This document shows, one piece after another, positions 43,773 through 51,713 of a stretch of DNA of 64,000 bases (positions are counted from its first letter, which is position 1; every line of letters begins with the position of its first letter). Under the pieces are notes generated by a model, which had not been told where the DNA came from, made no database searches, and saw only the letters and a program-made list of their open reading frames with translations. Position numbers and translations under genes: made by a program. The stretch comes from Streptomyces sp. Root431 (lineage in GTDB: Bacteria; Actinomycetota; Actinomycetes; Streptomycetales; Streptomycetaceae): assembly GCF_001426585.1 (NCBI RefSeq), contig NZ_LMEI01000012.1, forward strand, positions 524,056-588,055, read 5' to 3'.

Positions 43773-43796
43773 AAGAAAGACGGGACAACTTATGCG

Positions 43797-43830
43797 ACGG
43801 GTGGGGCGGTTCGGGAACCGCCCCACCCGT
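43797..43830 (-). terminator. Terminator of the thrC-cysO operon
   Basis: Sixteen-base perfect arms (ACGGGTGGGGCGGTTC and its complement) with a 2-base formal loop, 6 bp downstream of the cysO stop. Confidence 0.85.
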
Positions 43831-43836
43831 GCCGGA

Positions 43837-44112
43837 TCAGCCTCCGGCGACGGCCGGAATGATCGAGACGCCCGCGCCGGCCGGGGTGGCCGTCTCCAGG
43901 CCCTGCTCGAAGCGCACGTCGTCGTCGTTCACGTAGACGTTGACGAAGCGGCGCAGCTTGCCCTGGTCGTCCAGGACGCGGGCGGCGATGCCCGTGTGGT
44001 TCTTCTCCAGGTCCGCGATGACCTCGGCGAGGTTCGCGCCCTCGGCCTGGACCTCGGACTGCCCGCCCGTGTAGGTGCGGAGGATGGTGGGGATGCGGAC
44101 GTTCACGGCCAT
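43837..44112 (-). CDS. cysO: CysO/MoaD-ThiS-like sulfur carrier protein
   Basis: A 91-residue ubiquitin-fold protein ending in the activatable Gly-Gly (IIPAVAGG). It begins AVNVRIPTILRTYTGGQ and has HTGIAARVLDDQGKLRRFVNVYVNDDDVRF, very close to mycobacterial CysO as I remember it. CysO receives sulfide as a C-terminal thiocarboxylate and hands it to CysM for cysteine synthesis. Neither CysM nor the Mec protease is in this window. It lies 13 bp after thrC, a conserved actinobacterial pairing, and ends at a strong terminator. Confidence 0.88.
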   Translation of the reverse strand: MAVNVRIPTILRTYTGGQSEVQAEGANLAEVIADLEKNHTGIAARVLDDQGKLRRFVNVYVNDDDVRFEQGLETATPAGAGVSIIPAVAGG

Positions 44113-44125
44113 GTCTTCGTACCTC

Positions 44126-45412
44126 TCAGAGGGCGAGGCCCGCGGCGCGGAACGCGTCCAGGCTCGGTCGGATGGTGGCGGTCGCCTGCGAGCCCTCGGC
44201 CACGGCGTCCAGGGTCTTGAGGCCGTCGCCGGTGTTCAGCACGACGGTGGTGAGCTCCGGGTCGATCAGACCGGCCTCGACGAGCTTCTTCGTGACGCCG
44301 ACGGTCACGCCGCCCGCGGTCTCGGCGAAGATGCCCTCGGTCTGGGCGAGCAGCCTGATCGCGTCCACGACCTGCTCGTCGTTGACGTCCTCCACGGCGC
44401 CGCCGGTGCGGCGGGCGATGTCGAGGACGTACGGGCCGTCGGCCGGGTTGCCGATCGCGAGCGACTTGGCGATCGTGTTCGGCTTCTGCGGACGGACGAC
44501 GTCGTGGCCGGCCTTGAAGGCGACGGAGACCGGGGAGCAGCCCTCGGCCTGGGCGCCGAAGATCTTGTACGGCTTGTCCTCGACGAGGCCCAGCTTGATG
44601 AGCTCCTGCAGACCCTTGTCGATCTTGGTGAGCTGCGAGCCGGAGGCGATCGGGATGACGAGCTGGTCGGGGATGACCCAGCCGAGCTGCTCGCAGATCT
44701 CGTACGCCAGCGTCTTGGAGCCCTCGCCGTAGTACGGGCGGAGGTTGACGTTGACGAAGCCCCAGCCCTCGCCGAGCGGGTCGCCGATGAGCTCGGAGCA
44801 GAAGCGGTTGACGTCGTCGTAGTTGCCCTCGATGGCGACGAGGTCGCCGCCGTAGACGCCGGCCATGACGACCTTGCCCTGCTCCAGGTCGTGCGGGATG
44901 AAGACGCAGGAGCGGAAGCCGGCGCGGGCGGCGGCGGCGCCGACGGCGCCGGCCAGGTTGCCGGTGGAGGAGCAGGAGAGCGTGGTGAAGCCGAAGGCGC
45001 GGGCGGCCTCGATGGCCTGCGCGACGACCCGGTCCTTGAAGGAGTGGGTCGGGTTGCCCGAGTCGTCCTTGACGAAGAGCTTGCCGGGGGCGACACCGAT
45101 CTCGCGGGCGAGGTTGTCGGCCTGGACGAGCTTGGTCCAGCCCGGGTTCAGGTTCGGCTTCTCGGCGACGTCGGCCGGGACGGGCAGGAGGGGGGCGTAG
45201 CGCCAGATGTTGGCGGGGCCTGCCTCGATCTGCTTGCGCAGCGCCTCGGGGTCACCGGTGGGGAGGTCGTACGCGACTTCGAGAGGTCCGAAGCAGAGTT
45301 CGCAGGCGAAGATCGGTCCGAGTGCGAAGACTTCACCGCATTCGCGACAGGAAAGCCCGGAAGCGGGACCGAGGTCGACGGTGGTGGCGGAAGCGACGGT
45401 CTGTACAGCCAT
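44126..45412 (-). CDS. thrC: Threonine synthase
   Basis: Converts O-phosphohomoserine to threonine with PLP. The 428-residue protein begins with a zinc-ribbon-like pair (CRECG ... CELC, residues 22-40), then the fold type II core with the PLP lysine in GNPTHSFKDR and phosphate-binding SSTGNLAGAVG. Near the end are GVTVGVTKKLVEAG and LNTGDGLK. The extended N terminus with the cysteines is usual in actinobacterial ThrC. It heads an operon with cysO. A palindrome lies 32 bp upstream of the start. Confidence 0.97.
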   Translation of the reverse strand: MAVQTVASATTVDLGPASGLSCRECGEVFALGPIFACELCFGPLEVAYDLPTGDPEALRKQIEAGPANIWRYAPLLPVPADVAEKPNLNPGWTKLVQADNLAREIGVAPGKLFVKDDSGNPTHSFKDRVVAQAIEAARAFGFTTLSCSSTGNLAGAVGAAAARAGFRSCVFIPHDLEQGKVVMAGVYGGDLVAIEGNYDDVNRFCSELIGDPLGEGWGFVNVNLRPYYGEGSKTLAYEICEQLGWVIPDQLVIPIASGSQLTKIDKGLQELIKLGLVEDKPYKIFGAQAEGCSPVSVAFKAGHDVVRPQKPNTIAKSLAIGNPADGPYVLDIARRTGGAVEDVNDEQVVDAIRLLAQTEGIFAETAGGVTVGVTKKLVEAGLIDPELTTVVLNTGDGLKTLDAVAEGSQATATIRPSLDAFRAAGLAL

Positions 45413-45734
45413 TGGAGGCGAGGCCCTTTCTCCTCATCTTTCCCATGGCGAATTTTTCGCCATGAGACGGATTTGGCACCTTCCCGAGTCGGGGACCTCG
45501 CTGGAGGACGAGTAACCGACTGGAGGGTTGCCGGGGCTTCAACGGGCCGTTTCCCTCTGCCCCTCTGGATGAGCGGTATTCGATTGTGAAGTGCGGTGAA
45601 GTCCTTGCGGGCTTCGTTCCTGCGCTCCGACGCGGGCGGCACCCCGACGTGCATCGGGCATCCGCGTTGTTCAAGACTGTAACCGAAGGCCTGGAAGCTT
45701 GGACGGGCCGTCCGTACCGCGAGATGGAGATCAC
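45413..45734. other. 322 bp divergent region between thrC and gpgS
   Basis: Holds the 21-base palindrome (45444-45464) near thrC and ends with GGAGATCAC before the gpgS start. Promoter boxes are not obvious. No gene is supported, as the small frames here are shadows or lack ribosome binding sites. Confidence 0.5.
45444..45464. promoter_or_regulatory. Palindrome in the thrC leader
   Basis: CATGGCGAA, TTT, TTCGCCATG: a perfect 9-base inverted repeat with a 3-base centre, 32 bp upstream of the thrC ATG. It could be an operator or an RNA stem. Confidence 0.5.
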
Positions 45735-46703
45735 GTGCTGGAAGAGGTGGAGCGCTGGCTGGACCGGCGGTCCTGGTCCGTGGCTGACCGGCCGATGGAG
45801 CGGATCCTCGCCGCCAAGCGAAACACGAAGGTCAGCGTCGTGCTGCCGGCGCTGAACGAGGAGGCGACGGTCGGCGACATCGTCGCCGTGATCCGCCGCG
45901 AGCTGATGTCCGACGCGGTGCCGCTCGTCGACGAACTGGTGGTCCTCGACTCGGGCTCCACCGACCGTACGGCGGAGGTGGCCGCGGCGGCCGGGGCACG
46001 GGTGGTCGCGCGGGACGCGATACTCCCCCGGATACCGGCCGTCCCCGGCAAGGGCGAGGTCCTGTGGCGGTCGCTCATGGTGACGAGCGGGGACGTGGTC
46101 TGCTTCGTCGACGCGGACCTCAGGGACTTCTCGGCGGACTTCGTGACGGGGATCGTGGGCCCGCTGCTCACCGACCCGGACGTCGACTTCGTCAAGGCGA
46201 TGTACGACCGCCCCTTCGGCACTGAACTCGATGGGCTCGCCTCCGGCAAGACCCCAGGTCAGGGCGGCCGTGTCACGGAGCTGGTGGCGCGCCCGCTGCT
46301 CAATCTCCACTGGCCGCAGCTGGCCGGCTTCGTCCAGCCGCTCGGCGGCGAGTACGCGGCGCGGCGCTCGCTGCTCGAACGGCTGCCCTTCCCCGTCGGT
46401 TACGGAGTGGAGCTGGGGCTGCTCGTCGACGCGCTGCACACGGTGGGCCTGGACGGGCTCGCCCAGGTGGACGTGGGCGTGCGCAAGCACCGGCATCAGG
46501 ACGAGCGGGCGCTGGGCCGGATGGCGGCGGCGATCTACCGGACGGCGCAGCTGCGGCTTTCGCGCGGGCACCTGGTGCGGCCGCGGCTGACGCAGTTCGA
46601 GCGGGGCGAGGAGGGGTTCACTCCCCGGACCTACGCGGTGGACACGGAGGAGCGGCCGCCGATGCTCGACATCACGGAGTACACGCGCCGCCGCGTGGCG
46701 TAA
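45735..46703 (+). CDS. gpgS: Glucosyl-3-phosphoglycerate synthase
   Basis: A 322-residue GT2-type (GT81) glycosyltransferase that couples NDP-glucose to 3-phosphoglycerate, the first step to glucosylglycerate. KVSVVLPALNEEATVGDI near residue 34, DSGSTDRTAEVAA and the metal-binding CFVDADLRDFSADF are family hallmarks. GRVTELVARPLLN and QPLGGEYAARRSLL match mycobacterial GpgS as I remember it. The GTG start at 45735 follows GGAGATCAC. The matching phosphatase is not next to it. Nearby otsA and otsB make another compatible solute. Confidence 0.9.
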   Translation: MLEEVERWLDRRSWSVADRPMERILAAKRNTKVSVVLPALNEEATVGDIVAVIRRELMSDAVPLVDELVVLDSGSTDRTAEVAAAAGARVVARDAILPRIPAVPGKGEVLWRSLMVTSGDVVCFVDADLRDFSADFVTGIVGPLLTDPDVDFVKAMYDRPFGTELDGLASGKTPGQGGRVTELVARPLLNLHWPQLAGFVQPLGGEYAARRSLLERLPFPVGYGVELGLLVDALHTVGLDGLAQVDVGVRKHRHQDERALGRMAAAIYRTAQLRLSRGHLVRPRLTQFERGEEGFTPRTYAVDTEERPPMLDITEYTRRRVA

Positions 46704-46741
46704 CGCCACCAGATGATCCGTTTTGCCTACATTGCCCTTTT

Positions 46742-48601
46742 ATGCGCTTCAGACAACAACACCTGGGCAGTGTGGCGGCGGTCGTCGGCCTCGTGGCGGC
46801 CTCGCTCGCGCTGGCGACGGCCGGGACGGCCTCGGCGGATGTCGTCGAGCCCTTCGGCAAGCGGTACGACGAGTCGCTGTACGGCGACTTCGCCACGATC
46901 GGCAACACGGTCATGGGGTGCCCCACCTCCCCCGCCGACATGGCGGCACGCTGCAGGACGGCGTCGGCCGGGCAGGGCTCCGACAACAACAACACCTTCG
47001 AGATGCACCGCAGGGACGCGGCCGGCCTGTCGCCCGACTTCGGCTCCAGCACCGGCCACGTCGTGATCCCGGCGGGCGCCGAGGTCGCGTACGCCCGGCT
47101 GTTCTGGGGCGGCAACGACGGCACGTACAAGGGGCCGAGCGGGGCGCAGCTCACGCGCTGCGACATCTCCGGCGCCAACGTCGAGTTCTCCCCCGGCGAC
47201 CCGGCGACGACCGCGCCGGTGATCAAGGTCGGGGCGGGGGCCGCGACCCCGGTCTCGATCGACAGCATGGTGACGGACCCGGCCGACACCAACGGCCCGC
47301 ACTACTACACGGGCGAGTCGGACGTGACGGCCGCCTTCGCGGGCGTCTCGGGGACGGACGCGCAGGTGGCCGTCGGCAACATCTGGGCGCCGACGGGCAA
47401 GGGCTGCGTGGGCGGCTGGTCCCTGACCGTCGTCCACAAGTTCCCGGGCCCGGACCCGGTGAAGGCCCCCGAGCGGCGGAACGTGTACGTCTACGGCGGC
47501 CACGTCCTGCAGCGCTCGACCTCCCCTGCGACGACCATCACCGTCGACGGCTTCCACCGGGGCCCCGGCACCGTGCGGGCGAGCGTCACCGCGTACGAGG
47601 GCGACTGGAACACCCCGGGCGACAAGTTCCTCGTCGACGGCAAGAACGTCACCGAGGGCCACACCGGCAACACCAACAACTTCTTCATCAGCGAGGACGA
47701 CGGGGCCGTCACACCCAAGCTCGTCAACAACCTGAGCATCGACGCCAAGGCCTTCGACGTCCCGGCCGGAGCGGTCCCGCCGGGCGCGAGCAAGGCCGAT
47801 CTGACCTTCTCGACGAGCGGCGACACGTACGTACCGTCGGGCCTCGCCTTCTCCGTGCCGGTGCCCGACCTGGAGATCACCAAGACGGCGAGCCCGCGCA
47901 CGGTGAAGCCGGGCGACACCCTCACGTACACGATCACCGCGAAGAACATCAGCGCGGTCGACTACCCGAACGCCAAGTTCAGCGACGACCTGACCGGGAA
48001 CCTCGACGACGCCGACTACAACGGCGACGTGCGGACGGACCTGCCCACGGGCACGGTGTCGTACACGAAGCCGAGGATCGGCTTCGTGGGGAACATCCCC
48101 GCGGGGAAGACGGCCACCGTCACGTACTCGGTGAAGATCAAGAACCCGGTGACCGGCGACGGGAAGCTCCGCAACAGCGTCGAGGTGGAGAGCCCGCGCT
48201 CCAACTGCGGCACCGGCAGCGAGGACCCGGCCTGCGTGGTGGCCCCGGTGATCGACAAGCCGAAGCCGACCCCGACGCCGACGCCCACCCCGACGGACCC
48301 GACGGAGCCCTCGAACTCGCCGACGCCGACGACCCCGGCGCCGACCGAGCCCACGGACTCCCCGTCGGGCTCCCCCACCTCCCCCGCACCCTCCACCTCG
48401 GTGCCGGCGTCGACGTCGGCTCCGGCGAACACGTCCACCCCCGTCCCCCCGGCCCCCGGGCCGCACGGCCAGAACGGCGGCTCGATGGCCGAGACGGGCA
48501 GCAGCGGTGAGCGGCTGTGGCTGCTCGGCGCGCTCGGCGTGGCACTCGCGGCGACGGGCCTGGTGGCGAAGGCGGCGATGCGCGGCCGACGCGACCTCTG
48601 A
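46742..48601 (+). CDS. Sortase-anchored surface protein with DUF11-like domain
   Basis: A 619-residue cell-wall protein. The signal peptide (VVGLVAASLALATAG, cleaved after ASA) covers about 32 residues. A large beta-rich domain spans about 40-370, and a DUF11/isopeptide-like domain lies near 375-490 (LEITKTASPRTVKPGDTLTY). A Thr/Pro/Ser-rich wall-spanning stalk is near 495-580. At the end are MAETG, a hydrophobic helix LWLLGALGVALAATGLVA and a basic tail AMRGRRDL. This is a C-terminal sorting signal of the class E (LAxTG) type with Met in place of Leu. No ribosome binding site precedes the ATG; a TACATT 8 bases upstream suggests a leaderless mRNA. Confidence 0.83.
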   Translation: MRFRQQHLGSVAAVVGLVAASLALATAGTASADVVEPFGKRYDESLYGDFATIGNTVMGCPTSPADMAARCRTASAGQGSDNNNTFEMHRRDAAGLSPDFGSSTGHVVIPAGAEVAYARLFWGGNDGTYKGPSGAQLTRCDISGANVEFSPGDPATTAPVIKVGAGAATPVSIDSMVTDPADTNGPHYYTGESDVTAAFAGVSGTDAQVAVGNIWAPTGKGCVGGWSLTVVHKFPGPDPVKAPERRNVYVYGGHVLQRSTSPATTITVDGFHRGPGTVRASVTAYEGDWNTPGDKFLVDGKNVTEGHTGNTNNFFISEDDGAVTPKLVNNLSIDAKAFDVPAGAVPPGASKADLTFSTSGDTYVPSGLAFSVPVPDLEITKTASPRTVKPGDTLTYTITAKNISAVDYPNAKFSDDLTGNLDDADYNGDVRTDLPTGTVSYTKPRIGFVGNIPAGKTATVTYSVKIKNPVTGDGKLRNSVEVESPRSNCGTGSEDPACVVAPVIDKPKPTPTPTPTPTDPTEPSNSPTPTTPAPTEPTDSPSGSPTSPAPSTSVPASTSAPANTSTPVPPAPGPHGQNGGSMAETGSSGERLWLLGALGVALAATGLVAKAAMRGRRDL

Positions 48602-48608
48602 TCCCCCG

Positions 48609-48641
48609 GATCCCCTGCGGATCCCCCGCGGATCCCCCGCT
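48609..48641. repeat. 11-bp tandem repeat, three copies
   Basis: GATCCCCTGCG, GATCCCCCGCG, GATCCCCCGCT at 48609, 48620 and 48631, with a partial fourth before them, just after the surface-protein stop and upstream of otsA. Confidence 0.75.
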
Positions 48642-48702
48642 GACGCTCGCTGACCCCCGTTGACCCTCCGTGGCCGGATCGGCCCGTCTCGTATACGTAC
48701 GT

Positions 48703-48729
48703 TTGAGCGTTTACGGGACGGGCTAGGTT
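48703..48729 (+). promoter_or_regulatory. Possible otsA promoter, leaderless arrangement
   Basis: TTGAGC (48703-48708) and TAGGTT (48724-48729) are 15 bp apart. The -10 box is only 6 bases from the ATG at 48736, and no ribosome binding site exists, as in leaderless streptomycete mRNAs. Confidence 0.45.
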
Positions 48730-48735
48730 CGCCAC

Positions 48736-50178
48736 ATGGCTACTGTGCTCGTGGCATCCAACCGGGGACCCGTCTCGTACACGCTCGGCGAGGACGGTGA
48801 GCTCGACGCCCGCAGGGGTGGCGGCGGCCTGGTCTCGGGCCTGAGCGCCATCGACTCGCAGGACAGCCTGTGGGTGTGCGCGGCGCTCGGCGAGGGCGAC
48901 CGGGAGGCCGTACGGCGCGGGGTCGCCGAGCCCGGCGTGCGGATGCTGGACATCGCCCCGGACGTGTACGCCGACGCGTACAACGGCATCGCGAACTCGG
49001 TGCTGTGGTTCCTCCACCACCACCTGTACGACATCCCGCGCGAGCCCGTCTTCGACGCGGAGTTCCGGCGCCGGTGGGAGGCGTACCGCGCCTACAACCG
49101 CGCCTTCGCGGAGGCCCTCGCCGCCGAGGCGGACGAGGGCGCGGCGGTCCTCGTGCAGGACTACCACCTGTCGCTCGTCCCCTGGATGCTCCGGGAGCTC
49201 CGCCCCGACCTGAAGATCGGGCACTTCACGCACACCCCGTGGGTCTCCTCCGAGTACCTGCGGATGGTGCCGGACGACATCGTCGAGGAACTGCTGTGGG
49301 GGATGCTCGGCGCCGACGAGCTGGGTTTCCACACCTGGGGATGGGCCTCGCTCTTCATCGGCTGCTGCTCCCAGCGGGACGACGCGACGGGCATGTCCCA
49401 GGGCGTCTGGCCGAGCGGCGACCCCTGGTACGGGGTGACGTACCGGCGCTACGGCGTCGGGAAGGGCCGCACCCGGGTCCGGGCGTTCCCGCTGGGCGTG
49501 GACGGCGAGGAGCTGCGGGCGCTCGCGTACCGGCCGGAGGTGGACGAGCGGGTCGCCCTGCTCCGCGAGGAGGTCGGCGACCGGCGGACCATCGTCCGCG
49601 TCGACCGCACCGAGCTGTCGAAGAACATCCTGCGCGGCCTGCTCGCCTACCGGGAGCTGCTGACCGTCCACCCCGAGTGGCGCGACCGGGTGGTCCACCT
49701 GGCCTCGGCGTACCCGTCCCGGCAGGACCTGGAGTCGTACCGGGCGTACACGGCCTCGGTGGCGGAGCTGGCGGAGGAGATCAACGCCGAGTTCGGCACA
49801 CCGGAGTGGACACCGGTCCTGGTCTCCGTGGAGGACGACTTCACCCGCTCCCTCGCCGCCTACCGCATCGCGGACGTGGCCCTGGTGAACCCGGTGCGCG
49901 ACGGCATGAACCTGGTCGCGAAGGAGATACCGGTCGTCTCCGAGGAGGGCTGCGCCCTGGTCCTGTCGACGGGCGCGGGCGCCCACCGCGAGCTGGGCCA
50001 GGACGCGATCACCGTGAACCCCTTCGACGTCTCGCAGACCGCCGAGGCCCTCCACACCGCCCTCTCGATGCCGGCGGCCGAGCGCGCCGACCGCACGAAG
50101 CGCCTCGCGGCCGCTGCGACCGCCCTGCCTCCACAGCGCTGGTTCCTGGACCAGCTGGAGGCGCTGCGGGGCAGCTGA
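48736..50178 (+). CDS. otsA: Trehalose-6-phosphate synthase
   Basis: Makes trehalose-6-P from NDP-glucose and glucose-6-P. The 480-residue GT20 enzyme starts VLVASNRGPVSY and has RRGGGGLVSGL for glucose-phosphate binding, VQDYHLSLVPWMLRE near residue 141, HFTHTPW, VDRTELSKNILRGL (Arg-Lys phosphate ligands) and NPVRDGMNLVAKE near 379. It is complete. otsB is about 4 kb away on the other strand with three unrelated genes between, so they are not an operon. Osmotic or developmental regulation is likely but nothing specific is visible. Confidence 0.95.
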   Translation: MATVLVASNRGPVSYTLGEDGELDARRGGGGLVSGLSAIDSQDSLWVCAALGEGDREAVRRGVAEPGVRMLDIAPDVYADAYNGIANSVLWFLHHHLYDIPREPVFDAEFRRRWEAYRAYNRAFAEALAAEADEGAAVLVQDYHLSLVPWMLRELRPDLKIGHFTHTPWVSSEYLRMVPDDIVEELLWGMLGADELGFHTWGWASLFIGCCSQRDDATGMSQGVWPSGDPWYGVTYRRYGVGKGRTRVRAFPLGVDGEELRALAYRPEVDERVALLREEVGDRRTIVRVDRTELSKNILRGLLAYRELLTVHPEWRDRVVHLASAYPSRQDLESYRAYTASVAELAEEINAEFGTPEWTPVLVSVEDDFTRSLAAYRIADVALVNPVRDGMNLVAKEIPVVSEEGCALVLSTGAGAHRELGQDAITVNPFDVSQTAEALHTALSMPAAERADRTKRLAAAATALPPQRWFLDQLEALRGS

Positions 50179-50205
50179 GCCCTGGGGCGGACACGCGGAC
50201 ACGCC

Positions 50206-50568
50206 TTAAGCGCCCCGCTCCCCCCGCTCCCGCCGTTCCCGCCGCTCGCGCCCCCAGGCCGCGAGCGGTTCGAGGGCTTCGATGAGGCGCGTCCCGTCCT
50301 TGGTCAGGCCGTACTCGACGCGGGGCGGGACCTCGTCGTACGAGACGCGGTCGACGATCCCGTCCGCCTCCATCTCCCGCAGGTGGGAGGCGAGGACCTT
50401 CTCGGTGATGCCGGGGACGATGCGCCGCAGCTCGCCGAAGCGGCTCTGCGGGTACGTGTGGAGCGCCCAGAGGATGAGGACCTTCCACTTGCCGCCGATC
50501 ACCTCCATCGAGGTGTCGATCCCGCAGACGTGCCCGTCGTCGGTTGCCGGCCGGTTCAGCGTCGCCAT
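50206..50568 (-). CDS. HxlR-family transcriptional regulator
   Basis: A 120-residue winged-helix protein with the HxlR pattern: a single Cys near the N terminus (HVCGIDTSMEVIGGKWKVLILWAL), RFGELRRIVPGITEKVLASHLREMEADGIV as recognition region, and PPRVEYGLTKDGTRL as wing. The Cys may sense thiol-reactive compounds. ATG 50568 starts where homology begins and follows GTGGGGCAG. It is divergent from an oxidoreductase gene, with a perfect 18-base palindrome between them, so it probably represses that gene and itself. Confidence 0.88.
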   Translation of the reverse strand: MATLNRPATDDGHVCGIDTSMEVIGGKWKVLILWALHTYPQSRFGELRRIVPGITEKVLASHLREMEADGIVDRVSYDEVPPRVEYGLTKDGTRLIEALEPLAAWGRERRERRERGERGA

Positions 50569-50610
50569 CTGCCCCACCCTCCTGACCTGTTCGCTCACCT
50601 CAGGGTAACC

Positions 50611-50628
50611 ACCCACTTCCAAGTGGGT
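50611..50628. promoter_or_regulatory. Probable HxlR operator
   Basis: ACCCACTTCCAAGTGGGT is a perfect 18-base palindrome halfway between the divergent HxlR and oxidoreductase genes, 42 and 38 bp from their starts. Confidence 0.75.
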
Positions 50629-50666
50629 ACTTGAGCGGCCCGAGGCCCTCGACCAGCCTGGTCGTC

Positions 50667-51569
50667 ATGACAGCGAACACACGCGAGAAGACCTCCACCT
50701 CGGGCAAGACCCCCGTCACCCTGCTCGGCCTCGGCGCGATGGGCACCGCCCTGGCACGTACCTGGCTCGCCGCCGACCACCCGCTCACCGTCTGGAACCG
50801 GACCCCGGGCCGCGCTGCCGGGCTCGTCGGCGAGGGGGCGAAGCCCGCCGGCAGCGCCGCGGAGGCGGTCGCCGCGAGCACCCTGGTCGTCGTCTGCCTC
50901 CTGGACGACGCCTCGGTCGGCGAGGCCCTCGCCGAGGCCGACCTGGCGGGGAAGGACCTCGTCAACCTCACCACCACGACCCCGGCCCAGGCCCGCGCCC
51001 GCGCCGAGTGGGCCCGCGAGCGCGGCGCCCGCTACCTGGACGGCGGCATCATGGCCGTACCGCCGATGATCGGTGTCCCGGAGGCCGGCGGGTACGTCTT
51101 CTACAGCGGGTCGACCGAGCTGTTCGAGGAGCACGGGGAGACGCTCGCCGTGCCCGCGGGCACCCGGTACGTCGGCGAGGACGCGGGCCACGCGGCCCTG
51201 CACGACGTGGCCCTGCTCAGCGCGATGTACGGGATGTTCGCCGGCGTCCATCACGCCTTCGCCCTGATCAGCAAGGAGGAGAGCATCGACCCCGTCACGT
51301 TCGCCCCGCTGCTCGCCGAGTGGCTCTCCGCGATGGCCGGGGGTGTGCATCTCACCGCCGACCAGCTGCGGAGCGGCGACTACACCAAGGGTGTCGTGTC
51401 CCATCTCGCCATGCAGGTCGCCGGTACGCCCACCTTCCTCGCCACCGCCGAACAGCAGGGCGTCAGCACGGAATTGCTCCGCCCGTACTTCGACCTGATG
51501 GCCCGGCGCCTGGCCGAGGCGGGTGGCGAGGAGGATCTGACGGGTGTGGTGGACCTGCTGCTCCGGTAA
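50667..51569 (+). CDS. NAD(P)-dependent oxidoreductase, imine-reductase/6PGDH-like
   Basis: A 300-residue beta-hydroxyacid dehydrogenase-superfamily protein with an N-terminal Rossmann fold (VTLLGLGAMGTALARTW; WNRTPGR suggests NADPH) and a helical C-terminal dimerisation domain. The segment YLDGGIMAVPPMIG and the lack of the catalytic Lys pattern of true hydroxyacid dehydrogenases point to the imine reductase branch. Natural substrates of these are mostly unknown. ATG 50667 is chosen over 50631 because it lies clear of the operator. Regulation by the divergent HxlR protein is expected. Confidence 0.85.
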   Translation: MTANTREKTSTSGKTPVTLLGLGAMGTALARTWLAADHPLTVWNRTPGRAAGLVGEGAKPAGSAAEAVAASTLVVVCLLDDASVGEALAEADLAGKDLVNLTTTTPAQARARAEWARERGARYLDGGIMAVPPMIGVPEAGGYVFYSGSTELFEEHGETLAVPAGTRYVGEDAGHAALHDVALLSAMYGMFAGVHHAFALISKEESIDPVTFAPLLAEWLSAMAGGVHLTADQLRSGDYTKGVVSHLAMQVAGTPTFLATAEQQGVSTELLRPYFDLMARRLAEAGGEEDLTGVVDLLLR

Positions 51570-51713
51570 CACCGCCGAAACAGTGAAATTTTACCCTGAT
51601 CAACCCCTCCTCCCTACGGGTCCTTTCGTGCCAGACTCTGCCGCGATCGTTCCCCCAGGCGATCCGTTTTCCCCCATGAGCACCATGAGGCAAGCGGAAG
51701 GATCGCAAGAAAC

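Larger units (their letters stand above)
43401..43836. other. 436 bp intergenic region with csp promoter and two hairpins
   Basis: From right to left it holds the thrC-cysO terminators (43797-43830 and 43733-43772), a small inverted repeat GACGCAT/ATGCGTC at 43661-43680 and the cold-shock promoter near 43,500. It is markedly less G+C-rich than its neighbours. No gene is visible. Confidence 0.7.
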
